NCBI GenBank assembly: GCA_964058805.1
Contig: CAXKVV010001636.1
Coordinates: 1-28,300, forward strand
Direction: 5' to 3'
DNA length: 28,300 nt
Source: Schoenoplectus triqueter
Taxonomy: Eukaryota; Streptophyta; Magnoliopsida; Poales; Cyperaceae
The notes beneath the pieces were generated by a model. That model saw nothing but the letters and a program-made list of their open reading frames with translations. It was not told the DNA's origin and searched no databases. The translations under genes and the position numbers were made by a program. This document shows positions 20,006-28,300 of this stretch, in pieces (the first letter of the stretch is position 1; each line of letters opens with the position of its first letter).

Positions 20006-23000
20006 TTATTGTCCATGTCCACCGAGGGGTCCTTGCTTCCCGGCAGCATCATCTTGCTCTGTAGGTGTTGCCCCTTCTTGTCCTTGTTTCTGCAAAGGTC
20101 AAACACAAATAAACGTAGTGCTCAATTAAATTAAACCTATGTAATTTCAATTGCCATTAAACCAATTTGAGCCGTCAAAGAAAAGAGGGAGCTAAACCTT
20201 GCCCAGATTGTGCAAAGCACAGGTTTAACATTTTTCTTGATTGAAATTCCAGGCAGGGTTAACTCTTGAAATGCACAGGGTTTACCCCCTTTATCAAGCC
20301 AAAAAAACTGAAGATGTTAACCTTGTATTGTGTGATCAAAACCTTGGTTTAAATAGAATCCCACCAGTAAATGCACATAAATCCTATCCAATGCACAGGT
20401 AACTATCACTACAAATTTTAACTCTTGAAGCTGTGAAAGTAAGAACTACGAAATTTTACAGAGGTTAAGCAGCTTACATGTAAGGCTGGAGGATTCATCC
20501 CTGTAGCTTGTAGTATCATCTGGATGCATGTCTTATTGTACTCGTCATTTCTTCGAAGTTCTTCCAATTGGGCTTTGTGTCGCCTCTCCTGGGCAGCCAG
20601 CAGGCCATCTACATCTTCGCGCGTGTACAAACCTTTCAAACTCTCTGCGGTGGTGGCTGTGCTTCTTGTAGGGGACGGTTCTGGTTGAAGTTTCGACTCG
20701 ATCTCCGCGTTTTTCTTGCTGACTCTAGAGCGGTTCCCGAGTCCAAATAGCCTCCCTCGCTTCTCACCCCCCACAGCAATCTCCCAGAGCTCTTCATTAG
20801 TTAACTCTCCGCCATACACTGCTTTGATATCGTCAAACAACTCCTACAATTACACATCAAATCAGGAATTGGCATCAGAATGAAGGACACACTAGAACAA
20901 TTACACATGACCAGCTTCAAATACTCAAAAAAGCAAAAGTTCATATAATTAATTGGTTTTTTTTTTTTGCAAGGCATCATGTTGTAAGATTAGATGGTAA
21001 AGTATAACCAATGCCATAACAGATATTAGGGTCAGGTGCAATGTATGATGCACAAAGACATCATTAATTCACCTCTTTCTCTTTTTATTAACATGAGCTG
21101 CCTGTTTCCCCCTCCCCCCTCTTTCTCTTTTTAATTATAAAAGCAATGTTGAAGAAAAATGCAATAAACAAACAAACATATTAAATTTAAGACAAGTCTA
21201 TCTGTAATAAAAAGAGAATATTATTTATACCGCAGCCTTTTTTGCCTTCTCATTGACGTACACCCTTCCATTTGGTGTATTCCTCGTGTGTGTCGCATCA
21301 AACAATTCCTTAACTCCGACATCACCGCCTTCTTCGCCAAGCTTAGCTTTCTACAATTTGCATGCATTCCACACTTATATTTCTAGTTTTGCAATGACAT
21401 GCATATTTTATGTAATATAATTAAAATGGTATCCATACCAACGACTCCTTGTGCGCATACATGCTTCGTGATCCTCCCACGTGATGAACTATGGGCCCTC
21501 CCTTTGTCATGTTCTCCCGCACCGTGATACTGTTCTTTACCCATTTTTCCTTACCCCATATGTCACAGAGTCCATTCCAGTGCTGCACATTCTTACACCA
21601 TAGCGGAGGGTGTTCTTTCCATTCCTCCTTGTCGTCCCCGTATTTCTCCTTGCAATTAGACCTCCGCTCTGTAAGTTCAGTGGTGTACACGCTCGCTGCA
21701 ATTGCCTCATATACATCCAAGCAGCGCCTCACTTTCTCCTCGGGCCCCCACGTGTATCTCTGAAGGAACTTTCGAAGGATCTTCAACCTGTCAGCAACCG
21801 AGAACATGTTGTACGACCTGTAAGGTCCCGGCATGTTCTCCACAGCGAGGAGCCTTATTGTGGTCTTAACCTTGGTGCATCGGGGTGACGTGGCGAACTC
21901 GCCGTCCCCAACGACCGTCAATTTGGGTCTGGCCTGTGGCGGCACTGGTTCAGCTTTTTTTGCTAGCCCCCGCCCGCGTCGAACTTGGTCCCCCTTTTTG
22001 TTACGGACCCGTGTCCGTTTCTCCATACCTAGTACGGTTTCTGCATCTAGGTCCTGTCCAGCTGCTTCCAGGGCTTCAGCCACACAGCTGAGGGAGAGGA
22101 CTGTGTGCTGCAGGCGAAACCTCCTCGATCCATCATCCTCAACCGCAGTTGAATGTTGGAAGTGCTCATCGGTTGAGTCCGTGTCAGTCGAGTTCCGAGA
22201 TTCTTGAACGGACTGGCTATAGTCCTCGTCACCCGAAGGTTTCAACAGCTCTTCAGTGGAGTCCCCGGACTCCTGGCAATGCATTAATTATATGATGATG
22301 ATTAGAATCAGTTTTGGATTTAATACAGATGAAGGCATGTAAAAAATTAAAAAAATGGAAGGCGACAGACAGTGGTCAAAACACCGGGAATAGATAAATA
22401 AGTTACAAGTTACAATTGATTACATGGGACCCAAGCAATTTACCTCATCATCAGTATTTGGTTGCGTGCGAGGCCTCTTCCTCTTCGGCGACGAACCTTC
22501 TACAGCCGGTTGCAAAGCCGCAAGGCTCCTCGTCAGGATGCGTCTTGGTGCCTTGGCTGGTGGTGCCTTGGCCTTTGGCATCACGGCCGGTGGTGACTGG
22601 GCTTGTGCCAGCTCTGCTTTTTTCGGCTTGGCTGGTGCTGCCCTGGCAGCTGCTGCCTTAGCCAGTGCCGATCTAGCCGGGGGTGGCTTGGCTTGTGCCG
22701 ATGGCGGCGTTGGACGTGGCGGTTTGGCAGCTGATGGCTTGGCAGGTGGGTCCTTGGTTGTTGGTGGCTTCGCAGGTGGGTCCTGGGCGGTTGGGGGCTT
22801 GGCTGGTGGTGCCTTGGCCTTTGGCATCACGGCCGGTGGTGACTGGGCTTGTGCCAGCTCTGCTTTTTTCGGCTTGGCTGGTGCTGCCCTGGCAGCTGCT
22901 GCCTTAGCCAGTGCCGACCTAGCCGGGGGTGGCTTGGCTTGTGCCGATGGCGGCGTTGGACGTGGCGGTTTGGCAGCTGATGGCTTGGCAGGTGGGTCCT

Positions 23001-24631
23001 CGGTGGTTGGGGGCTTGGCTGGTTGTTTCTCGGCGGTTGGTTGCTTGGCAGGTGGGTCCTCAGTTGTTGGTGGCTTCGTAAGTGGGTCCTCGGTGGTTGG
23101 GGGCTTGGCTGGTTGTTTCTCGGTGGTTGGTTGCTTGGCAGGTGGGTCCTCGGTAGTTGGTGGCTTCGCAAGTGGGTCCTCGGTGGTTGGGGGCTTGGCT
23201 GGTTGTTTCTCGGTGGTTGGTTGCTTGGCAGGTGGGTCCTCGGTAGTTGGTGGCTTCGCAAGTGGGTCCTCGGCGGTTGGGGGCTTGGCTGGTTGTTTCT
23301 CGGCGGTTGGTTGCTTGGCAGGTGGGTCCTCGGTTGTTGGTGGCCGGCTTACATTCGACTTCCTCCGTGTTGACGGCCGGCGTCCAAAATACGTCCTGCT
23401 TTCAAACAACGGCTTGATTACTTCCTCCTCAGCGGGTCTTTTCTTTCCTCGAGGCGGCCTGGGTCCAAAATACACCTTGGTCAAAGTAGGTGCGGTTGGT
23501 GCTGGTGGTGGGCCTGCATGTGCCGGCTTCAATGATCTTTGGGCCTGCTGGTGGAGGTTCACAGTGTATCACAAATTTGTGGATAATCTTAATTTGAGTA
23601 AAACAAGGCTTGATTGTCAGCTCAGTTATCTGAGCCTAAACTAAACAATTTGCCCAACTTAAAATCCAAGCAGTTTATTCCAATAAGAAATAAATTGAGC
23701 AAACCATTAGTAATCATGTCCATCCAGAAGATGCAATTTAACTTTATCATCACTAATCGAGAAGAAAAAATTTATCGAAGAGATGTGTCTACCTTATCTT
23801 CCTTATCTTGTATCCTGCAAGGGCTCTCTGGGGAAGGTCCTTCTTCTGCCTGTTTCGAAACCGAGCTGCTCCTGGTCGTCATGCGTCCGGATGCCGCCTT
23901 GGCTTGTGCCGGCTCAGTTGGTGCTGGTGGTGGGCCTGCATGTGCCGGCTTCAATGATCTTTGGACCTGCTGGTGGAGGTTCACAGTGTATCACAAATTT
24001 GTGGATAATCTTAATTTGAGTAAAACAAGGCTTGATTGTCAGCTTAGTTATCTGAGCCTAAATTAAACAATTTGCCCAAGTTAAAATCCAAGCAGTTTAT
24101 TCCAATAAGAAATAAATTGAGCAAACCATTAGTAATCATGTCCATCCAGAAGATGCAATTTAACTTTATCATCACTAATCGAGAAGAAAAAATTTATCGA
24201 AGAGATGTGTCTACCTTATCTTCCTTATCTTGTAGCCTGCAAGGCCTCTTTGGGGAAGGTCCTTCTTCTGCCTGTTGCGAAGCCGAGTTGCTCCTGGTCC
24301 TCATGCGTCCGGATGCCGCCTTGGCTTGTGCCGGCTCAGTTGGTGCTGACTCGGCAGTTGTCCTTGCCGGTTTGGCTGGAGTCACCTCATCTGAGACGTC
24401 GGTATCTGGGACCCATAAGGGGGTGCCAGGCTTCAACGAGAGTTTGGGAGTTACACCGGCTTCATAAACCCGGTACGTGTCTGGATGTACTGTGGTAGCG
24501 TACTTTTGACCAGGCGGCAGCTGCCATGTTACACAATCCTTCAACTGCTCTGCCAGAGATGAAGGTGCCGGCCCACGTGCTATGGCAGCAGCCTATGCAG
24601 CGGCCTTCGAACGAGTTAAACGTCCTGCCAT
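20006..24631 (-). CDS. TNPA-like CACTA accessory protein (Transposase_24), with TAG at codon 13
   Basis: Likely DNA-binding accessory protein of the element. Proposed coding exons: 24631-24215, 23969-23793, 23547-22444, 22272-21439, 21350-21231, 20843-20478 and 20089-20006. Every exon is a whole number of codons, so all six introns are phase 0; together 1033 residue positions including the TAG. The first half is low-complexity, rich in Pro, Lys, Thr and Glu. The second half (exons 4-6) matches plant transposase family Transposase_24: M-F-S-V-A-D-R, L-F-D-A-T-H-T, L-F-G-L-G-N. A basic patch (R-V-R-N-K-K) may be a nuclear signal. After ATG and 11 codons the frame meets TAG at 24595-24593, then stays open. 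No other in-frame ATG lies between the TAG and the M-R-T-R block, so this copy is probably disabled unless the stop is bypassed or an alternative start is used. Confidence 0.85.
22553..23008 (-). repeat. Direct duplication inside the TNPA-like gene, 246-bp offset
   Basis: Positions 22553-22762 and 22799-23008 are nearly identical over about 210 bp; I see one difference (GCCGATCTAG against GCCGACCTAG). The duplicated protein segment is rich in Ala, Pro and Lys and keeps frame (246 is a multiple of 3). The two copies are separated by short P-T-x-x-D-P-P-A-K units. Confidence 0.88.
22990..23345 (-). repeat. 90-bp minisatellite encoding 30-residue Pro/Lys/Thr/Glu repeats
   Basis: Nearly four tandem 90-bp units encode 30-residue repeats, each built from three 10-residue variants of the type K-P-P-T-T-E-D-P-x-A, with one variant reading K-Q-P-T-T-E-K-Q-P-A. 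All unit changes preserve frame. The same 10-residue module is also found singly at about 22745-22800. Confidence 0.9.
23495..24338 (-). repeat. 422-bp tandem duplication of exon plus intron
   Basis: Positions 23495-23916 and 23917-24338 are two copies of one unit containing a whole intron (23548-23792; 23970-24214) and parts of the neighbouring exons. The 10-bp sequence GTTGGTGCTG marks all three junctions (23495, 23917 and 24339), suggesting microhomology at the breakpoints. Because the introns are phase 0, the duplication adds one extra in-frame exon (23969-23793). Confidence 0.92.
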
Positions 24632-24635
24632 CACC

Positions 24636-25152
24636 CTGTAAATATCGTATGACTGTTAACAAAAAAAATCATTAAGTATTTCAACTAGTAAATAGTATGT
24701 TAACAGGTCAGGCACTTCTCCCCCCCCCCCTTTTTAACTAATAGCCAACAGATGCAAGTATATGAACTGAAAATGAATTCACACGGGATGCCAACCTATG
24801 TTCATGCAAAAATAAAAAGGATGCAGCACTAAAAGTATATATTATTATGCAATTGAGATGCAAACCTTACCAAAAAAAAAGGAAAAGGCTATCAATGAAA
24901 CAAACTTACCAAAACCAAAATGAAAATGTACCAAAATGAAAATGCACCAAATCTAAAATAGATGTTGGGTTCAGATCTATCGGGTCTTATACAAGTTTAT
25001 GAAGAGAAGTACCAAATCAAACTCTGTAAGTCGATTACAGGAGCATCATCGTCAAATGACAAAAATGGAAGTACAAATTCGCATCACTGAACAAAATCAA
25101 ACTATGAGTACTACTGGATGTAATCTAATAAGAGCACGGGACTAGATCTTAC
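24636..25152 (-). other. Leader intron of the TNPA-like gene
   Basis: The donor CTCCTG|GTAAGATC lies at 25152 and the acceptor ATATTTACAG|GGTG at 24636, five bases before the ATG. Both match plant splice consensus well. A run of 11 C (24720-24730) lies within the intron. Confidence 0.65.
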
Positions 25153-25480
25153 CAGGAGAAGCGAAGTCGGCCAATTTCTTCACCGAGAGAGCTAGGGTTT
25201 CGATCGAGGGTTCTCCGCCAATAGAGCTGGTGGCTTCGGATCTAGGGTATCGATCTGCCAATTCTCCACCGAGAGAGAGGGGTTTTGGTTGCGTGCGGGA
25301 TGATTCAAGGGCGGAGTAAAATGAGAGTCGAGAGAGGCGAAGTTCTTCACCGAGAGAGAGAGGGTTTTAGGAGGTAATAGGATTTAGAGCTAATAGGATT
25401 TAGAGCTGGGGTTTCTAATGAGCAAGGGGATTTAGGCAGTTCGATCTTATTTTAGCGGCTCTGATGAGCAAGGGGATTTT
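25153..25480 (-). other. 5' leader region of the TNPA-like gene
   Basis: On the minus strand this is a CT-rich region with three copies of CTCTCTCGGTG (complement CACCGAGAGAG near 25182, 25267 and 25349) and several AACCCTAG motifs. Between 25330 and the donor there is no ATG. A transcription start and TATA box could not be fixed. Confidence 0.45.
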
Positions 25481-26035
25481 TGGTATTATACATCATAACC
25501 GTTCAATTGTGATCTGACGGTCCATATAACCCAGCAGAGAGCTGAGCTCAGCAGAGGATGTGATGCGTTTTTGGGAGATGGACAACATTATAAAAAAGAC
25601 AAATAATAATAATAATAATGATAAGTGTAAATTATATTATCTAAATTACAAAGTAATTATATATAAAAAATGTTTATTAAAATTTTGAGATTTGTACAAG
25701 GATTCTATTTAATTTCTCCATGTATTATTTAAGTTAAGATAATTCATTTAAGTTTGAATTAAATAGAGAAATTGATTATTATGTAATTAATTGGTATTTA
25801 TTTTGAAATGAAGATGATAAGTTTGAATTTTAATTATAGAGAAATTGAACAATATTTAATTATTTGATATTCATTTTAAATCCAGAGTTGGTTGTTTAAA
25901 TCAATTCTTAATTATTTGAGAATATTTTCGTTACTTATTTTATTATAAGTGTAATTAATTATTCATGTTCATTTAATTTAAACTCGTTTAATATTAGTGA
26001 TCAATTTTTGTTGATATTTGTTTCGCAATTAATTG
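25481..26035. other. Region right of the TNPA-like leader
   Basis: It contains a perfect 12-bp palindrome GCTGAGCTCAGC (25541-25552) and an (AAT)n microsatellite (25601-25619), then AT-rich sequence. A TTAGTG followed by ATC at 25994-26002 is a weak candidate for the right CACTA end. No gene is seen. Confidence 0.4.
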
Positions 26036-26344
26036 TTCATCAATAATCATCATCATTCACCTTCGTCATCAATAATCATCATCACTAATCTTCATCATCA
26101 ATAATCATAACCATTCATCTTCATCATCAATAATCATCATCATTCACCTTCGTCATCAATAATCATCATCATTCATCTTCATCCTCAATAATCATCATCA
26201 TCAATAATCATAACCATTCATCTTCATCATCAATAATCATAACCATTCATCTTCGTCATCAATAATCATCATCATTCACCTTCGTCATCAACAATCATCA
26301 TCATTCATCTTCATCATCAATAATCATCATAATTCATCTTCATT
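26036..26344. repeat. 29-bp minisatellite, about 11 copies
   Basis: Tandem units of the form TTCATCATCAATAATCATCA plus ATCATTCAYC repeat with a 29-bp period and scattered substitutions (for example TTCGTC against TTCATC, and CATAACCATT against CATCATCATT). One unit near 26190 is shortened. There are no spacers, so it is a simple tandem array in non-coding DNA. Confidence 0.9.
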
Positions 26345-27390
26345 TTATTTTATCTATTTATTTTGAAATTTCATTGTCAAGATTGTCATCATAACCATTG
26401 TCAACATATGAACAATTTATCAATTTACAAAAGTTTCATTTCAAAGTTGTTTAAAAAAATATTTTAAAAATAGCAATAATGCTCTAAAATTCACGAAATT
26501 TTATTTCCTACAAGATTTTGATATGAACAGTTTATTAAGATAAGTGTTATTGTCAAAATTTTGATATTTTAAGCTAAGTATTTCAGAAATTTGTCAAATC
26601 TAGAAAGCTTAACTTTTATAAATTTGCTCCTATATTTGTTTAATGTATATGTGCATGCTGCACCTAAACTTCAAATCAGTTCAAATTTCATCTTACACGT
26701 TGCTTCATATGCAGATCGATCGCATAAGAGATGTATTCAAGTGTTTGATGCCCTGAGTGCATTCAAGTGTTTCAAAAACTCTATAACCTAAAAACAAAAT
26801 CATAATACAGTTGTGCCACTAACTATAAGCAAAACATAACTAAATAAAGTAAAGCACAAGTAAAAATGACAGTTGTTTTAGTGACCAAATTATACTAAAA
26901 ATATATATACAATTGAGATACACCAATATTTTTTTTTAGGATTACTACTTTTGTATGATTTTCTAAAACTAAATAGAAGATGATTTTTTTTGTCTGCTTT
27001 TATAAAAAAAAGTGACAAGATAACAAAGTAGATTGTATCGCAGAATATTTGATTCGCCATAATTTCTATTCTATTTTTTTTATTTGTCGAATATTCTGAA
27101 ACTTTATGTTAGAAAAATACCACGTAACTCTTAGCTAATTGCCACTCAAAACCCACTTAATTTAGATAAGAGTGAAGATCCATTCATAATGGATTATTTT
27201 GACAATCTTGGCGATGAACCTCTAAATAAATACAAAAAAATCTTAATATAAATCAATTTAAAATTTAAAATTTAAAATTTTAATATATATAAATTAATCA
27301 AATCCTATCTGATGTTGACCTGATCGGATCCAATTTCATAAAAATCAAACTAACCCCATCCAATTCATCCGCATAATTTTCACCTCTATC
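26345..27390. other. Intergenic, AT-rich
   Basis: No gene is seen. It contains an (AAATTTAA)n-like stretch at 27257-27284. The open frame at 26591-26791 on the plus strand has no recognisable feature. Confidence 0.6.
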
Positions 27391-27394
27391 TCCT

Positions 27395-27442
27395 TCTGCC
27401 GCGCGATCCAAATTAACTCCCTCTGCCGCGCGATCCAAATTA
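27395..27442. repeat. Two copies of a 21-bp GC-rich motif, 27-bp period
   Basis: TCTGCCGCGCGATCCAAATTA occurs at 27395 and 27422 in the putative promoter or leader of the plus-strand gene that starts at 28137. Confidence 0.8.
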
Positions 27443-27462
27443 GTGGCGCCGGCTCCAAAAAA

Positions 27463-28126
27463 TTGGTCCCCAAATTTTCATTTCCCCCCAAAATTTCGAT
27501 GGTTTATTTAATGGACCGCGCGCCAGCTCCTTTCTCTCTTTCCGATCTCTACCCTTCCGTCTGTCATTCTCTCCTCAATTCCTTCTCTCGTCTCCGTCTC
27601 GTTTCCCCCCAAATTGGATGCTTCTATACAGCTGCTGCACTCTTCTCTTCTCTTCAAATTGGTTACTCTTCCACTCTTCTCTTATCTCGGTTTTGTACTT
27701 TATTTTAGCTTTAAGAGTTCTATTACGTACGGTTTGCTAAATCAATTAGCTAGAGTTTAGGGTCCTATTAGGGTTTAATTAGGGTATGTGGTATTTAGAG
27801 TTTAGGGTACTATATATTAGCTAGGGTTTACGAATCTGCTGTGCATTAATTACCTACCTTGACAATGCAATTGAACATACGTTATGCTTAAAAATTGTAT
27901 AGTGGTATCACCTTTGAGGCTGCAATTGACATGTTCAAAGGAGGAATGAGTGAATCCCCCCAATGACTTACAGAATGTTTTCTCCTTTTTCCCTTTTGAA
28001 ATTAGTGATGCAAATATCCTAAATTACCATGCAATTGTGTTATTTACCAATGAAAATAGAGGCATGTACTATATTTCACAATATTAAGTAATCACTGGTA
28101 CTATTTGTCATCTGTATATTTCACAG
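27463..28126 (+). promoter_or_regulatory. CT-rich leader and first intron of the plus-strand gene
   Basis: Positions about 27460-27700 form a pyrimidine-rich leader (CTTTCTCTCTTTCC and similar), typical of a plant 5' UTR. The downstream stretch has intron-like composition and ends in TGTATATTTCACAG|ATTC at 28126, a strong acceptor. The donor is ambiguous (candidates near 27660, 27689 and 27730). Five telo-box-like motifs (TAGGGTTTA or GTTTAGGG) cluster at 27755-27830. Confidence 0.45.
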
Positions 28127-28136
28127 ATTCTCCCAT

Positions 28137-28300
28137 ATGGCTCCTAACACCAGAACATCGCAGCTTCCGAGAGGCAAAAGGGTAAAGTACACCCAGCAAG
28201 GTGCAGTCCCAATTCCTCCAGACCCAGAGGAAAACCCGGCTGTTTCGACCGAACTGTCTGCCTCTGCATCTGCCTCTGCGTCTGCGTCACAATCTGGAGT
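28137..28300 (+). CDS. Start of an unrecognised gene, runs off the window
   Basis: The ATG at 28137 lies ten bases after a strong splice acceptor, and the frame stays open for 54 codons to the window edge. The N-terminus is basic and polar (M-A-P-N-T-R-T-S, then R-G-K-R-V-K-Y) and is followed by a proline- and glutamate-rich stretch and a run of alternating Ser-Ala (five pairs). I do not recognise a family. Low-complexity N-termini of this kind are common in plant transposon proteins, and the layout of leader exon, leader intron and ATG just after the acceptor mirrors the TNPA-like gene. A second transposon gene is therefore possible, but a host gene is equally so. Confidence 0.55.
   Translation, partial: MAPNTRTSQLPRGKRVKYTQQGAVPIPPDPEENPAVSTELSASASASASASQSG

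Larger units (their letters stand above)
14732..25500 (-). mobile_element. Large CACTA (En/Spm) transposon; 3' end at 14732, right end unresolved
   Basis: The left border (3' end of the element) reads CACTACTAGAATTG, preceded by ATC as a possible target duplication. Subterminal direct repeats and a hairpin follow inward. Two genes on the minus strand fill the interior, TNPA-like (24631-20006) and TNP2-like (19203-15585), both preceded by candidate leader exons. The TNPA-like leader runs to about 25.48 kb, so the element is at least 10.7 kb. No reverse-complement CACTA terminus with matching subterminal repeats is evident to the right. The right end given here is only a minimum. Confidence 0.85.

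Noticed and set aside
22424..23644. A 406-codon plus-strand open frame, glycine- and valine-rich
   Set aside because: It is the complement of the Pro/Lys/Thr/Glu-rich exon of the TNPA-like gene. The repeat structure keeps both strands open, and only the minus strand has matching splice sites and family similarity.
25994..26002. TTAGTG followed by ATC as the right end of the large CACTA element
   Set aside because: The 3-bp flank matches the left side, but only about 10 of the last 17 bases match the expected terminal repeat and no subterminal repeats are shared. It is kept only as a candidate.
26036..26344. CRISPR-like periodicity
   Set aside because: The 29-bp units are directly adjacent with no unique spacers, and the context is plant nuclear DNA. 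It is a minisatellite.
27463..27708. An 81-codon plus-strand open frame in the CT-rich leader
   Set aside because: It begins at a TTG codon and its composition follows the pyrimidine-rich leader. The better start is the ATG at 28137 after the splice acceptor.
1..28300. tRNA, rRNA or snoRNA genes
   Set aside because: Scanning by eye for conserved tRNA B-box sequence and rRNA-like GC-rich blocks found none. A covariance-model search was not possible here.

Overview
This is AT-rich nuclear DNA from a flowering plant. The evidence is an intronless AP2+B3 (RAV-type) transcription factor gene, several MITEs, a decayed Copia retrotransposon, and a large CACTA (En/Spm) DNA transposon whose introns have plant-type GT..AG borders. 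I cannot name the species. Apart from the RAV gene, every gene I recognise is a transposon gene.

Layout. Positions 1-3854 (minus strand) hold the 5' LTR, a degenerate primer-binding site, and the pol region of a broken Copia element; its other end lies outside the window. Positions 3855-6915 are AT-rich intergenic sequence with one possible TATA box. Positions 6916-7746 (minus) are the RAV-like gene. Positions 7830-11750 are intergenic and include a 310-bp near-perfect foldback MITE (9648-9958) and a run of 19 G. At about 11755-13697 there is a MITE split by a 1325-bp non-autonomous CACTA element (11801-13125) that has 3-bp target duplications and arrays of hairpin-forming subterminal repeats. 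A further small MITE lies at 14016-14350.

The centrepiece is a CACTA element running from a CACTA terminus at 14732 rightwards past 25.4 kb, with both genes on the minus strand. The downstream gene is a TNP2-type transposase. It reads cleanly through four exons (19203 to 15585) as a 1112-residue protein carrying the transposase-associated, TNP2, DUF4218 and DUF4216 regions. The upstream gene is TNPA-like, with the Transposase_24 region. It can be assembled through seven coding exons (24631 to 20006), joined by phase-0 introns throughout. It has one in-frame TAG at codon 13. Its N-terminal half is being remodelled by repeats: a 422-bp exon+intron tandem duplication, a 246-bp-offset duplication, and a 90-bp (30-residue) minisatellite rich in Pro, Lys, Thr and Glu. 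In related elements the two proteins act together: the TNP2 protein is the catalytic transposase and the TNPA-type protein is a DNA-binding accessory. I cannot find the right terminal repeat with confidence.

The last 2.8 kb hold a 29-bp minisatellite, an AT-rich stretch, a CT-rich leader with telo-box motifs in the following intron, and the first 54 codons of a plus-strand gene I do not recognise. It runs off the window head-to-head with the TNPA-like gene.
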